Origin: Strobilurus pachycystidiatus
Lineage: Eukaryota; Basidiomycota; Agaricomycetes; Agaricales; Physalacriaceae
DNA: 64,000 bases
NCBI GenBank assembly: GCA_019915135.1
Contig: JAHLMK010000002.1
Coordinates: 1,860,001 to 1,924,000 of the forward strand
Direction: 5' to 3'
Shown: piece by piece, positions 1 through 11,572 of the stretch
How positions within the stretch are numbered: position 1 is the stretch's first letter
How the letters are laid out: each line of letters opens with the position of its first letter
The notes under the pieces: generated by a model
The model's database searches: none
What the model was told of the DNA's origin: nothing
What the model saw: the letters and a program-made list of their open reading frames with translations, nothing else
Program-made: the position numbers and the translations under genes

Positions 1-420
1 ACTGACTGTTTCCCTTCAATATCTTCCATGAGCAAGAGGGTGGAAGATGTTCGTGCTGAACTTCTGGAGACAAGAGGGCTAGATGTTCGCCACGTTCTCA
101 TGACGACTGACGAGAAGGATCATTCTTGGTGGGCGGAAGTGGCAGAAATGGGCTGGAATAGGATAGACCATACTCACACGAGTGAGGAGTTCGGAATGTG
201 GTATGTACCGCTGTGGTTTCGCCGGCTACAAGCTGAGTTAACCCGTCATCACATTCACAGGTACCCCACACTCATAGACGCTGTCATACAATCCGGCGCC
301 GTGGGATTTGTCGGCAGTGAGTGGTCGACGATGTCAGTACTTGCGCACCGTCGTTCTAGGAGTTGGCATAATGGAGTAGGGCGAATGATGAAATGGAGTG
401 CAACTGGGGACGAGCAATAG
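1..420 (+). CDS. Probable fungal glycosyltransferase (O-fucosyltransferase-like), C-terminal part
   Basis: The reading frame is open from the left edge, so the gene begins outside the window. A GT-AG intron at 201-260 (donor GTATGT, acceptor CACAG) joins ...GMW to YPTLIDAV... in frame. The C-terminus has a nucleotide-sugar-transferase-like pattern: a segment HVLMTTDEKD.SWW, then TLIDAVIQSGAVGFVGSEWSTMS followed by HRR and W.G. Invariant-looking Ser/Thr/Arg after FVG resembles the sugar-nucleotide binding end of fungal O-fucosyltransferase-like proteins. The family call rests on motif memory only. No signal peptide can be judged because the N-terminus is missing. Confidence 0.5.
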   Translation, partial: TDCFPSISSMSKRVEDVRAELLETRGLDVRHVLMTTDEKDHSWWAEVAEMGWNRIDHTHTSEEFGMWYVPLWFRRLQAELTRHHIHRYPTLIDAVIQSGAVGFVGSEWSTMSVLAHRRSRSWHNGVGRMMKWSATGDEQ

Positions 421-862
421 ATAATCCTCCCTGATATCATATACTCAAATCTTTGACGCTCAAACAGAGCAATGCTACATGGTAATTTGAGGGTAATCAT
501 TCATCTGGAGTCTGGACACAGTATCAAGGCGAATGAGGAACTCTGCTCAGTGCGCTGTACGAGCACCTACATTCTGTTTTGTGTTTTAACGCCGGGCAGT
601 GCTGTCTAGCTTGATTTAGTGGACGACTCTAACACTTCCTGCCGATAAATTCCTACCACAGGAATAAATATTTCTTGAAACTGAAGCGTGCGCGTAGCCA
701 AGTCACGAGTCATCTGGGGAAATCGAACGCTGCCAAACGAGATCGGTCCAAATATAACATGGTACGTGTGACGAAAGAGTGTGTTACAAAGGAGAGTAGA
801 CAGTGCGTTGATCGCGAATGTAAGCTATTCAATCTAGTGATAGCAGGCGGAAAGACTGGGAA
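421..862. other. Gap between two convergent genes, no gene seen
   Basis: This holds the 3' flanks of the glycosyltransferase-like gene and the minus-strand hydrolase. Short open frames occur on both strands but none has splice signals or a recognisable motif. Confidence 0.5.
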
Positions 863-2576
863 TCATGCACATAAGTGTAACAGAAGAGAACTTGCTGTGA
901 GAGAAAGGAATATCGTAAGAGAAGATAACGAGGAAGTCGGTGAGCCATTCTTTGAGGCTGAGTGACCCGGAACGCCACTTGTAGCACTTGCAGCATTCTT
1001 GGAGGTTGAGTCTCCCGGTTTGCCATCTGTACTAGCAGCATAAACAACAGAGCTCCCGTTATAATCGACGCGGAAAAGCTGAAGTCGGGTGATTAGTATT
1101 CACTGACTTCATGGATGACTATGCAGCAGGCTGACCTTGTCGATACCAGCATCGCTGTTCATCATTGCCACGTTGTCATGGGAGGCGCCTTCTACCCAAT
1201 CAACCGTTGTATTGTTCGGCATGCCGCCGTCCATGGTCTCAAGCATGTGAACAAAATTCTGGCCGCGCTCTAGATGAGTACTGCCTTGGGTCTGATGTTG
1301 TATCAGAGACCAGCTCAAGAGTACTAAAAAGGGACATACCAGAGCTTGGCATCGAGTGTCTCCTGGTCCATGATCATTCTAGACACATGTCAGTGCCCAA
1401 TGGTCAGCTTATAGGCTTCGAAATTCTCACCAGACCCCATGCGTAGTGAGCGATGCGTTGGCGGTATCGCGCAACGATGCCATCGCGACCAAGCTTCTTA
1501 GCGTCTTGTGTGGCGTATGCGGGGAAGCTGCCATCAGCCAACCCGTATTTATATTTGTCAACGCCCTCGCAAGTTTCGTTCGGGGCTGGGCGATCTTCCG
1601 TAAGCCACATGACGGAGCCAGGATTCGCTATTCGCAAACGTCAGTTGAGAGGTCGCAAGAAGATGGACTTGCGGTTACCTATCCAAGCATGTATTTTATC
1701 ATCATATTCTGTGGACTTGCGCAAGCCGAAGTATCTCTGGGCCATCTGGGCACCAGCAGAATGGCCGCCGATCACTAGGGTCTGATAACGGAGGTCACAC
1801 ACCTGCCGAGGATGAAAATGCCGGTATCTAGTACTGACCTTCAGGTTGGGATAAAGGTTCGTGTCCATGTAATACGATACGAGAGAGTCAAGGACATCGT
1901 ATGCGCTGAACCCGGATATACTGTCAGGTCCAACGTTGGTGAAGCCACTGATCCAGGTGGTGTCGCCCCAGATGAGCTGATCACTCTTCGCAGCGCCAGC
2001 GCTGAGGTCGGCCGCGTTGAGAAAGCATGGTCCGAGGATGGAGACTTCCTCTCTCTTGATAGAAGAGTCCGCCTCAGTGGCGACGTATAAGGCGTTGTTC
2101 ATCACGTTCCAATCTGTTCGAACAATAAGGCGTGGTGGAAACAATGAAATTTGTCATGGACATACAGTACCAGCAATCGCGCGGCTAGCGGAGGGATACA
2201 TGAGAGACATTGCCGCAGTGAATCCTGTGTGCTCACCTTGCCCGGAAGGACGATGACAGCACGTTTGACTTGCGTCGTATTCAAGCCACTGGATTGAAAG
2301 AGAGGCTTAGAACAATATCATTGGCTGTGGCGTCGTGAATAAAAAAGGGTACCATACAATCTTGGCGTTGCTTTTCTGGTCTACGACCCAGTCTGAGTAG
2401 GTGGTCGCGTCGGGTATGTCAGGAAGGGATTGCCACCCTCCATCGGCACTTCCGTCGACGGCGGGATCAGGATTAACTTGAGCTCGTTTGAGCGTGCTAT
2501 GACGCCTGGAAGGGTTCAACGAGGCGGCAGAGTATGATAGTAGGGAGAGGCAGAGAAGAGAAGAATAGAGGAACAT
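863..2576 (-). CDS. Secreted, probably GPI-anchored alpha/beta hydrolase
   Basis: The start at 2576 opens a clear signal peptide (MFLYSSLLCLSLLSYSAAS). At least five exons follow. The core carries VIGGHSAGAQMAQRY, the nucleophile-elbow Gly-His-Ser-Ala-Gly, and near the end EGASHDN, a good catalytic His context. The last intron (about 1078-1136: GTCAGC donor, CTAAT branch, TTCAG acceptor) links ...GIDK to a Ser/Thr/Gly-rich tail. That tail ends in a hydrophobic stretch (SLTIFLSLTASSLLL) directly before the stop, the usual shape of a GPI-attachment signal. The family is known in basidiomycetes as secreted hydrolases of unknown substrate. Exon borders away from those described are approximate. 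Confidence 0.8.
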
Positions 2577-2612
2577 AGTAGCATAGAGAGTGTTATTGTA
2601 GCCAGCTTCTTT

Positions 2613-2622
2613 GTATTTATAT
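2613..2622 (-). promoter_or_regulatory. TATA box of the secreted hydrolase
   Basis: CATATAAATAC on the minus strand lies about 40 nt upstream of the ATG at 2576, a typical position for a short fungal leader. Confidence 0.5.
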
Positions 2623-2799
2623 GTTGCGTTTTTGATGGGTGAACAGTATCTTCCGAACTCAACAAGCCCGAGATCAGCAAACCGGAGGCCAACAAGCCCA
2701 AGCCCATGAGTGTGCCCTGGTAGTATACATAGATGTGTGGAGCTACCGCCTAGAAACGGCACTGGAGAGGAAGCCCGGGCAGCCTGGCCCTTAGAAAAG

Positions 2800-4560
2800 T
2801 GAGATCAGCGTTAGAAGACGCCGGCAAGGCCGACAACTACAATGAAGCTCAGCGCCCAGCGCTCATTGTGGAGAGGAAGTTGGAAGTACTGAACTACGAA
2901 ACTCCGGCCCGAACTTTCTGGAGGTTGATGACTCAGCATCGGCATGGGCGGCAAGAGCCAAAGCATCACGATTGACTGCCTGATTTGAGCATACTTCCCT
3001 CTGGTTTCCACAACAAGCGACTCTTAAGCTCTCAGAGTAGCTAGTATGAGGTCAAAGCGAGGACCCAAAGGTGTACTGCACAGACATCAAAATCGTAAGC
3101 GCCACTTCAGTGCTTGGCATTGACGTCCGAGTACATGCCGTCGCCGACTTCCGAAGAAAGTTTCGGGTTTCACCTGCACAAGGCTCCTCGGTGCTCAGCG
3201 CGCAGAGCGACGAGCCTTACACTTTCGCAACCATATTTACTCTTCTACCTTTCTACCCTTCAGCTCGGCGGTAGTCACTGACACCCTTGATCAAGGCTCA
3301 CCTTTCTGCCCGTTTGCCCGCCCGTGCCAGTGGCCGGCGCCCACAGTCGTTCTCTTCTAAGTGACGATGACGAGGTCCCGCCTGGTTCCTTCGACTGATT
3401 CCATGGCGGCCGTGCGGCAACGAGTGCTGAAAGACGGTCACTGCTGAATGATTTTGTCAAGGCTGCAACAAAGGGCGATAGCAACAGACTCAGAGGGCGA
3501 TAGCAGCTAATGGGACATAGTGGTATCGCCGATTCACAGATGTCCAAGCCCGAAATCACCATCGATGCCATGGCCGACGAGTTTGAGGGACTAAACGCTT
3601 GGGTACGCTCGCCGTAACACCCGAGGAGTTTGACCTTGACGCGCTCGAGAGAGCGTTAGCGGTCCGGTCTATATCGCAACGGTGCGGGTGGTCTTATCAT
3701 TGACTGGCTGAGGATCGGTTGTACCGATGGATGAGCTACTGTATGTTGTTCGGCTGGAGGATAGAGTGTCTGCGCCGGTTGCGCCTACAATTGGGATTGG
3801 GATCTTGACTGGGGACACTTTCTCTCCGGGATTGTGGACCTTCGTAAGTAATCATCGGATCTCAGCATGTCGCCTCATCCCACACGAAGATGGACAACTC
3901 TGGGCAGAGCATGCTGTTCGACGATGTACCCATGGCTTTTGGACCGCTGGGGCCTGAGGTTCCTCCGACACTGTCTCTGCAGGGCAAGGCGATCTCTTGG
4001 ACCAATGAGCACAATTATCTGTGGGTGCCTTTCCCGATTCACTCTCGCGGAGGTGGTCTTAGACTCTTGCGAAGGTTATATGAGGGCCCGGGAAAGAGTA
4101 TTCACGGCTCGCGGCAGAACAGGCAATCTCCCTCTCGCTCTATGTCTTACAGTTCACAAAGCTCGAGTAGCATCTCATCTGACGTACGCCGTTGAAGTTG
4201 CCATCGACATGTATCCCCCGGCTGCCTTGACCTTTTGGAGTTCGCAGAGATTTATTTCCTGCGGCGCATCCTGATTGATCGCGACTGGCCATTCTGTATT
4301 CAGAGACTGGAGTGATTCTCCTCCGCATCACACGTGTTCTTGGGCGACTAAAGCTCCTTCGAGAGTTGGTAAGCCTAACAAACTCTACTTTGGACTGTGT
4401 TTGCGCACGTTCTTCTTGCTATGGGAGTTTGACGTGTCGGGCTGGTTAGGCGACATCGCCCACGTCAGTGGATTGGGCGACTGGCTCGCCGACTTCAGGA
4501 CAGCCTCAGGAATTGACCGGCTGATCGCTGCAAGCGACGCTTTCGATGCTTAGATAGTCG
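2800..4560 (+). pseudogene. Decayed non-LTR-type reverse transcriptase
   Basis: Fragments in several plus frames line up in order with the intact RT gene at 13769-16829. They are a charged linker around 2815-2970, GILTGDTFSPGLWTF at about 3800 (compare GVLTGDSASPTLWNIF), FGPLGPEVPPTLSLQGK followed by WT.EHNYLWV at about 3930-4030, and SHLTYAVEVAIDMYPPAAL at about 4160-4230 (compare the PHLTFGCEVALD segment). The tail near 4430-4550 resembles the GDIAHV...IDRLIAA region. Many stops and frame changes separate these blocks, so it cannot code. It is an old relic related to, but diverged from, the 13.8 kb copy. Confidence 0.7.
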
Positions 4561-4716
4561 ACTAGAGTGGAACATAGCGATTACCGTTGATGATTGCTCG
4601 TCGACAGTTGATTGAAGGCACAGCTCCCAGTATTGAGAGTCAAACGATCTACAGATACGGTATTTACACCTCATACGGTAGCAAATTATGATGTGGGACG
4701 TATAGGCAACACTTTA

Positions 4717-6345
4717 TCAGTCTGAACTCAGTCTACACAATCTATCAACGACTTCCAACACTGCCTTCCTCGTCCTCCGTCTATCAAAGATCGTAGCGTG
4801 ATCCGCATGCGGATAATACAACGCCTCCAACGCCCCATCGTCGCTAATCCAACGACTCATCTCATTAGTCGGCTCCTTACCAGTGAAGTATGTCCACACT
4901 TCCTTTGCGGGCACGATCTGATCCTCACCAGAGAGCACCACCCCAACCGTCTCCCCCTCCAGCTCCTCCTTGAACAGAACATTCTCCGTCCAGAAGAAAT
5001 GCCGTCCAAGCGTCCTCCCAACATCACCATCCCGACTGGCGAAATACCACAGCATCCACTCGTTCGCCGTTTTCGGCGTGCGGTAGACAAAGTTGAAGAC
5101 GACGTTGGGAAAGTGGAGCAGGAAGGGAATGGGGTCGATGAAGCAGTATGCGGTGATTCGTGTGGGGAGGGGAGACGAGCTGGAGAGCTGCTGGGAGCGC
5201 ATTATATGTCCCGCCACGACTGTGCCGTAGGAGTGGGAAACTAGGATGGCTTCAGGGATCTTGAGAGAAGAAGTGATAGCGTAGAATCCCTCGAGCATCA
5301 CCGAGCGAGGCAGGACGGGCGTGGAAGTCATGTGAAAGCTGATAGGGAGGATTTCGACAAGGAGGATACCGACGTCTGGATCGAGCTCGCGCAGGAAAGG
5401 TACATATGGGTACAATCCAATCTAAAGAATATCTGTCAGTCTCGAGACAGAGGAGTCAATCGAAATTCCACTAACCCCAATTCCATGGATGAAAATAACT
5501 GGTTTCTTGGTTGAGGATCGATGAGGCCTGAACCAGTATGGGATATGGGGGCTGACTGATTTACGCGAAAGGACTGTCCACGGCCGAGAAGGGAATTCAT
5601 GGAACCATCGATTAGGCGCGTAATGTCGCAACCCGATGGTGAGAAGGCTACACGCCGTGAACAAGTCAACTAACCCCACGATCTAACAAGACAATATGAG
5701 GCGCAATAGGAATGATTAGAGAAATGTGCTCACGAGGTACCAGATGAGCGGCCTGTGGAGCATGACGACGGGGTCGAATGTCAACCTCATGGACTTCATA
5801 TCCTTCGTCCGGCCGGGAGGGAATGGATGCCCCATCATCTTCTCGAGGACTTGCACGTATCCATTTATCTCTGCCGACCATTCCACCAGTTCCTCTTTCT
5901 CCAAGTCCTCATACCTGGTGTCGAAGAACGCCCATAGCACCCAATCGACGACATTATCTCGTTTGAGGTCAGCACTGTCGGTGGAGAAGAACCATTGGGG
6001 GAGATTGGAGATGCTCTGGGTACAGTTGGCAAACAGACGCTCCCGTTCTTCTTTCGTGAGCCGTTCCGGTGATTGCATAGGAGGCTTGAAAAATCTTGTA
6101 AAACGGACCAATGTTAGCACAAGGAAAGAAACACGAACCTTTCGAAGGTGCGCGCGCCGCGGCAAGTAGCTGAGCAAGTAAAAAAGCACTTCCGGGACGG
6201 CGACAACAGCTATCCATGGTGAAGCGATGAAGCGATGCAGAAATAGGGATGCAGAGATGTACAGAAAGCTAGCAGGCGCGACAAGGCGTAGAATGCCAAT
6301 TGCAATGTGAATGCCGATATAGGCGGGTACGCTTTTGCCTATCAT
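4717..6345 (-). CDS. Membrane-associated alpha/beta hydrolase
   Basis: The start is taken at 6345 (MIGKSVPAYIG). The first roughly 70 residues contain hydrophobic spans suggesting membrane anchoring. A 54-nt in-frame segment between RRAHLRK and PPMQSPERL has a GT donor, a GCTAACA branch and an AAG end, and is most likely an intron. Later exons give PVIFIHGIG (oxyanion loop), ILVSHSYGTVVAGH (nucleophile Ser in SHSYG), GEDQIVP (acid) and HADHATIFD (catalytic His). These blocks in this order define an alpha/beta hydrolase of the type common in fungi. The substrate is unknown. The gene ends in DRLCRLSSD and is intact by inspection. Confidence 0.82.
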
Positions 6346-7663
6346 TTTCTAGGTGAGTGAGATGGTCTACGCGCCTAGCATAGCAGGACGCGATTGCCGA
6401 CTGAATGAGGATGGTGGTCGCTAGAGAAAGGCGCGTTTTCACGTGTTTACGTGGCATGCCGCCATTATGTAAATCAAATGTTGGGAATATTCTAGCCTGG
6501 TTGAAGGGGTTAGGGTTCCAGTCCTTTTCCTTTCACCACGACGACACGCTACCGCGTTCTTCGCTCCGCACAGAAGGGCCTGCCCTTCTTTCTAGCGAAC
6601 TGGTTGCGTCTCAGCGCACTCCTCTACGGCTCGGCTCCGGTTGCTGTTCCCCACCAGTCCCAAGACGTCGAATGACCGAGGGCTGGTTGGCGGGACCGCG
6701 TCTTGACATGGCTGCAGAGGGTAGACCCGGCCTGCCTTTGGCGGGCCTTTGGACTACGCTTCTTCTTTGTCGACGCTTGTGTGTCGTCATACGACGCATT
6801 CTGGGTGGCCAGGTGCTCCACTTCGCCCAGCGATATATCATTCGACATCTTGTCGCACACCTTCTCCGTGTAAACAAATAACTCCCACTCTGGTCCACCA
6901 ACCGCGTAGTCTCGACGGGACTGGTTGGGCTGTGGACCCAAGAGCTTGTTTGCTGAAGCCGCTGGTTCGTCCTTCTCACGGAGACCCGACGGCGGCCAAG
7001 GTCAGCAGGATGTCGCTTCGAGTTACTTGCCAGAACAGGTACTCCCAGACGATTCCGCGAATGCTGCATGCAGAATGGTGGGTTGCTAGCCATTAATGGC
7101 GGGCAGCCGGTAACCTTGGACGCGACATGTAATCCACCAGCCTGAAACGGCGGTGCGATTGAGATCTCGCAAAGCGAGCGTGTTTGGCGCGCTCGCGTTT
7201 GTGACCAGTGTCGCGGCTGGATATAGAGATCTGTAACTCAGAGCATCTACTTCGGCCAAGGTAGACGAGAGAATGATTGGCGACCGAGAAGAATTTGGGA
7301 GCGTAGTTTGGGTCTACCAGTCGGAATTGCGGGCATCTCTTTGTGAGATGTCTTCCATTGCGCTGAGATCCTAGCTGTCCGTGGATGGACAATTTTTCTA
7401 TTCATGAACTCTTCGCGAGTTCACTTTTTGCAGTTGCTACTGGTGTGTTATGTAGCGTAGCCTCGCGTTTTGTTGTACTTGTAGTCAACGGTTCATGTGT
7501 CACTACACACTTTTCTATCATCTTTCTTTGAGGTAGACTCGACTGCTGTATGTACCTGAAGGTTAGCAATTGCAATGCAACAGGACTCTTCGCCAATTGG
7601 CAATCGGGCCGCCATCTCCGACATCAGCCAAGCTGCCAGGTTAGGTTTATTTCACCGACCACC
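6346..7663. other. Intergenic region with an unrecognised minus-strand reading frame
   Basis: Upstream of the membrane hydrolase and pICln. On the minus strand, 7093 to about 6624 holds open frames (for example VGGPEWELFVYTEKVCDKMS followed by a Lys/Arg-rich tail) that could be one or two exons of a small gene. I could not find a consistent in-phase splice, and I do not recognise the protein. Nothing else is supported. Confidence 0.25.
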
Positions 7664-8312
7664 ATGTCTGTCGTACTCACATCAACGATACCGCCCTACA
7701 ATACTCCCGACGAGCACCGCGAGCTCGTCGCCTCGACGCCCGAAAACTTCGCCGACATCCCCGCCGTCCTGCGGCACAAGCAAGACAACGTCCGCGTCTC
7801 ATTTGATCCCGCCATCGCCAGCCAGCCTGAATGGGGCGTCGGCACCCTCTACGTGATAGACTCCTACCTCGTCTTCATACAGACCGAGGGCGGCGGCGGA
7901 TTCCAGATTGAGTACCCAGCGATCACGCTGCACGCGATATCGCGCGCGGAGGGCGAGGTGCCGAACATCTACTGCCAGCTGGATGATACGTTTGGCGATC
8001 CCACCGCGGACGGGGACGAGGAGATGCGGGAGCTGATCATCACCCCGAGCGATCCCGCCTCGCGTACGTCGTCTCGTCTCTTCATTCCCCACAGGCCCTA
8101 CTAAACCCGCCCCAGTCGATGCCATCTTTGAGGCGCTCTCGCTGTGTGCATCCCTGCACCCCGACGAACCCTCTGCGTCAGACGACGAAGACGACGCCTT
8201 CCTCGATGCAGACGAGTTTGACGCGTACGACGGCGAGGACGGGGAGGAACTCAGCGACGTCGGTAAAGTGCGCAGCGATTTCGTTAATGACAACCGATAT
8301 CAGCCATATTGA
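7664..8312 (+). CDS. pICln, methylosome chloride-conductance-regulator family
   Basis: Two exons, 7664-8063 and 8116-8312, are joined across a 52-nt intron (GTACGT donor, CCCCAG acceptor), giving about 198 residues. The ATG sits in a strong context (accaccATGTCT). The N-terminal half has a PH-like pattern ending in GTLYVIDSYLVFIQ and FQIEYPAITLHAISR, the hallmark of the pICln (Voldacs) family. Exon 2 adds LDAIFEALSLCASLHPD and a long acidic tail ending in VRSDFVNDNRYQPY. In eukaryotes pICln binds Sm proteins and the PRMT5 methylosome during snRNP assembly. Length and domain order match fungal members. Confidence 0.88.
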
Positions 8313-8676
8313 TTCCTCCCCCTCTATCGTCGTCTATAGGCGACACTAGATCGCCTTGAATCTATAATTGACTTTGGGGACACAAAACCGCCTTCTGATG
8401 ATACCAAAGAAAAGTCGTAGCGTAGCATAACTGTTTTTGAAGTTTCTGAAGTACTGTATCATGCTGTATCATTCTCTTGCACATCTCCTTGCTGTTGCTC
8501 TTTGCTCAAAGCTGGATAAGAGGAATTCACCTATACAGGTCCCATCGAGCTGCCATTGTCGTGATAAATATTGACGCTTGCAAGGAGGAACAAGTCGTTC
8601 CCATACAGGCGCCAGTACTGGTCTTGCACCACCTCTGGGCCCTCATAATCAGAAACATATCGATACATAGCGTAGT
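8313..8676. other. Gap between convergent pICln and Elongin C genes
   Basis: Only 3' flanking sequence; no gene or RNA signal seen. Confidence 0.5.
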
Positions 8677-9295
8677 TACACTGGAAACCCGTGTCAATGG
8701 AAGCTCAAAACGAAGGGAATGCGACTCACTGTCTAGGTAGTCAGCAGCGAGTAATCTGAAGTAGCGTAAGTTGAGGGAGACTCAAAGAGAGTAAAGCCTC
8801 ACAATTCCAAGACAATTTCGGGATTTATCCTCTCGATGAACTCGTTGACAGGGACTTCTTCTTTCTTCGTCGAGTTCTGATAGTGTGCTTTGAAGCACAT
8901 GTACTCAATGAGCTTCTGAACGATCAGAGCACTCGAATTGCCACGTCAGTCAGAGGGCCTCGCGTTCAACCAGCTTTGCATGTACACACCGATCAGTAGC
9001 GACATAAGTCTTTGCGCTAGCTTCCGCAAATCCACCTGATTGACGCGACGAGTTACAGAAAAGAGTACACGGAGAGTATGAGGATGTACTCACTCTCCAT
9101 GTCAAGAGAATTCTTGATCGTTCCGCTGATGTTCGCTATGTTTCTGCGCACGACGAACGCGAACCCGTCGTTGCTCACTATGCGGACCCAGTCATTGCCG
9201 GAGGAAGCAGCGTCAGCCTGAGAAGTGTATTGAGAGACCAATGAGCTGCTACGGTGCCGTACACGTACGCGCATGTCGACATCTTCGTCCATCAT
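8677..9295 (-). CDS. elc1: Elongin C (SKP1/BTB-fold adaptor)
   Basis: Five short exons. The first reads MMDEDVDMR, then a 51-nt intron (GTACGT...CTCAG), then NDWVRIVSNDGFAFVVRR and SGTIKNSLDMES. A further exon carries ALIVQKLIEYMCFKAHYQN and EFIERINPEIVLEL, and a small exon carries LLAADYLD before the TAA at 8677-8679. The order VRI.S.DG..F.V.R, SGTIK, I..KL..Y...K..Y, I.PE...ELL.AA.YLD is that of Elongin C. The protein links BC-box substrate receptors to cullin ubiquitin ligases. It is close to the usual length of about 100-120 residues. It is divergent from the F-box gene at 9753. Confidence 0.88.
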
Positions 9296-9752
9296 AGACG
9301 CTGCTCGGTTCGAGATGATCGTCGTTGAAATGAAAGAGGGCGCGCAGACGAAAAAGGCAAGCTGATGTCGATCGCGAGTTGGCCGAGTCACATCCACCCC
9401 TTTTCCAACTACTATGTTCTTCTTCGTCTCCTTGCTTGTCTTGCTTGCTGCTATGCGCTCTGCGCCCATCTCAAGGCCGCTTAACAGTATGCCAGTGCCG
9501 GTCCGGACCTTTTAAATGGATAGCAGATGAGCTAAGCAAACGCGGTGCCGCGTTCAGGGAATTATGTGACTGGATTCAGCTCTCTTCAGTCCCGCTGATT
9601 GTCCAATTTGGGGCGCTTTGTTAGGGTGCGCTCTGACTGGATGGACGGTTGTCTAGGTGAGATAATTCCTGTGTAAACACCTATTCTCACACTATCCATC
9701 TCTCTCCATCTCCAGCGCCGTCTCAGCCGACGTCGCTACCCACCATTCAGTC
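9296..9752. promoter_or_regulatory. Divergent promoter region, Elongin C / F-box gene
   Basis: 457 nt separate the two start codons. It must hold both promoters. A pyrimidine-rich stretch (tctctccatctccagc) precedes the F-box ATG. No convincing TATA box was seen. Confidence 0.5.
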
Positions 9753-11303
9753 ATGCAAAGGCTGAACTACCCATCCAAACAGCTTCTGGAGGACGCGAAC
9801 GAATATGCCCTCCAAAGCGGACCAGCGGCGCTCCAGCTGAGCCACGTTGTCAGTCAGTTTACGACCGGCATCAAACAGTTGCTTTCGACGCGGACAATAG
9901 CTCTCCTTCCCACAGAGCTGCTCTGCGAGATTTTCCTGTTCGCGTGTGCCATGGACCCGCACACGGACCCACCCCTCGGGCACAACGATATCATGCGCAT
10001 CACGCCTATTCTCATTGCCTCCGTCGATAGGCGCTGGCGAAACATCATCCTTAACCTCCCAGTGGCCTGGTCGTGCATTGACATCAATTTCCACGTCGGC
10101 ATTGAGATTCGCGGCAATAAATACGGCCTCACCCTTGTCAAACTCGTCGACCTCCACCTCACTCGTTCACTCCCTCATCCCTTATCCATCCGCCTCCGCA
10201 TACCTCCACGGTCGCCAGACAGCCAGAACAATTTCCTATCCATGAAGCCCCTGGTTTATTACTTCTTCCATTCCCTCCTTTCCCTTCATTGTGCGAGGTG
10301 GCGCCATCTTGCCATCGACATGGGCTCCAAGCAACTTTATCCCATCTATGTCCCGTTCCTGATGACGCCGTCCCTTCGCTTATCTATGCTGGAGACGCTC
10401 ACCCTGGAGAACGTGGGGATGGACTCACCAAACACGCCTTACCCCGACGCCCTCGCTCAGGCGACTTCTCTCAAACACATCCAATTCAAAGGCGGAAGGG
10501 TCCTTCATCCTCTGGTAGAGAACCTCCAACCCCATCTCCCTCGCGGACAGTCCATCAACACGGTCGTTCTCGATGGATTCCGCTACGACCAGATCATCAG
10601 CCATCTTTCCTCTCTTTACAAGGTGGACAAGGTCGTTCTTAGCAACATGGAACTACCCCAGGGGCAATTCGGTGTCAACCTCGAGTTCCCCCCGACAACC
10701 ACTACCGCGAAGGCGCTGGCAGTGGTGTTTGGTTGGCAGATCAATCTGCACTGGCTGCAGTCAGTGACGGCGCACAAGCTGGAAGCGCTCGAGGTCGTCC
10801 ATCTATTCCCCACATCCCTCGCCACGGACAACTTTGCTTCGACTATAGTCGACTTGTTCAGGCGCTCGGAGGTGACGACATCTTTGCAGCGCCTCGTTCT
10901 TAAAGGTGTTGTCATGTGGCCGAGCGACCTGACCGACGTCCTGCGCCTTATGACCGCGTTGGAGGAGCTGGTGCTGCACGAGCCCTCCGCCAATTTCGTC
11001 GCGCAGTTCCCAAACCATCTCGTCCAGCCGGACGACATCCAAGAAGAGCCGCACATGGTCTCAGAGTCTCTCTGTATGCGGATGGCATGGGACGACTCGA
11101 TTGGACCCCAGCTCAATTCGTTGGAAATGGTGTGGAGGTGCGACCTAAGCGTCGACGCCGTGTTAGATATGGTGGAAGAGCGGAAGAAGATAGTGAATAT
11201 CAGACTAGGCACACAACCGTTCAACCGCTTTGTGCCGGCTGATTTGCAGCGGATGGATGCGTTTAAGAAGGAAGGACGCGTATGCTCTGTCTTGCCTGCT
11301 TGA
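9753..11303 (+). CDS. F-box-like protein
   Basis: A single exon of 516 residues. After a helical N-terminus, residues about 48-100 form an F-box-like domain: ALLPTELLCEIFLFACA, then TPILIASVDRRWRNIILNLP and a Trp-Ser pair. The rest is Leu-rich and probably forms irregular LRR-like repeats (LETLTLENVGM, LKHIQFKGG, LEELVLHEPS). This layout is the large basidiomycete F-box expansion, which joins SCF ubiquitin ligases through Skp1. The substrate is unknown. It lies divergent to Elongin C, although F-box proteins normally use Skp1, so the pairing may be chance. Confidence 0.85.
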   Translation: MQRLNYPSKQLLEDANEYALQSGPAALQLSHVVSQFTTGIKQLLSTRTIALLPTELLCEIFLFACAMDPHTDPPLGHNDIMRITPILIASVDRRWRNIILNLPVAWSCIDINFHVGIEIRGNKYGLTLVKLVDLHLTRSLPHPLSIRLRIPPRSPDSQNNFLSMKPLVYYFFHSLLSLHCARWRHLAIDMGSKQLYPIYVPFLMTPSLRLSMLETLTLENVGMDSPNTPYPDALAQATSLKHIQFKGGRVLHPLVENLQPHLPRGQSINTVVLDGFRYDQIISHLSSLYKVDKVVLSNMELPQGQFGVNLEFPPTTTTAKALAVVFGWQINLHWLQSVTAHKLEALEVVHLFPTSLATDNFASTIVDLFRRSEVTTSLQRLVLKGVVMWPSDLTDVLRLMTALEELVLHEPSANFVAQFPNHLVQPDDIQEEPHMVSESLCMRMAWDDSIGPQLNSLEMVWRCDLSVDAVLDMVEERKKIVNIRLGTQPFNRFVPADLQRMDAFKKEGRVCSVLPA

Positions 11304-11572
11304 ACTTTGTAAGTCAATTGTACGAGTGATCCACTTCCTTTCTTTACCTACCTATGATCAAGTTATGCCTTTGTGTGACCAGCCTCGTTTTCCCTGCCCT
11401 TATCGTGAGCCTGTTATCGATGTAGTACAGGGCTCATTTGAGTCATTGACGGCTACGCGAGGCGTCCGCGAAGATATTGCGCCACGTGGATGATTGATTC
11501 AAACTGCGCCCATAAAAGGCTGCCCGCGGGGAACATGTCTCTTTCATCGCAACCACCACCATCGCCTTCACC
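11304..11572. other. Intergenic, promoter of the small gene at 11573
   Basis: Pyrimidine-rich leader near 11541-11570 and a cataaaag motif at about 11511; no gene. Confidence 0.35.

Noticed and set aside
10616..11317. 233-codon minus-strand frame in the F-box gene
   Set aside because: Antisense shadow; the plus strand has a full-length single-exon F-box protein.
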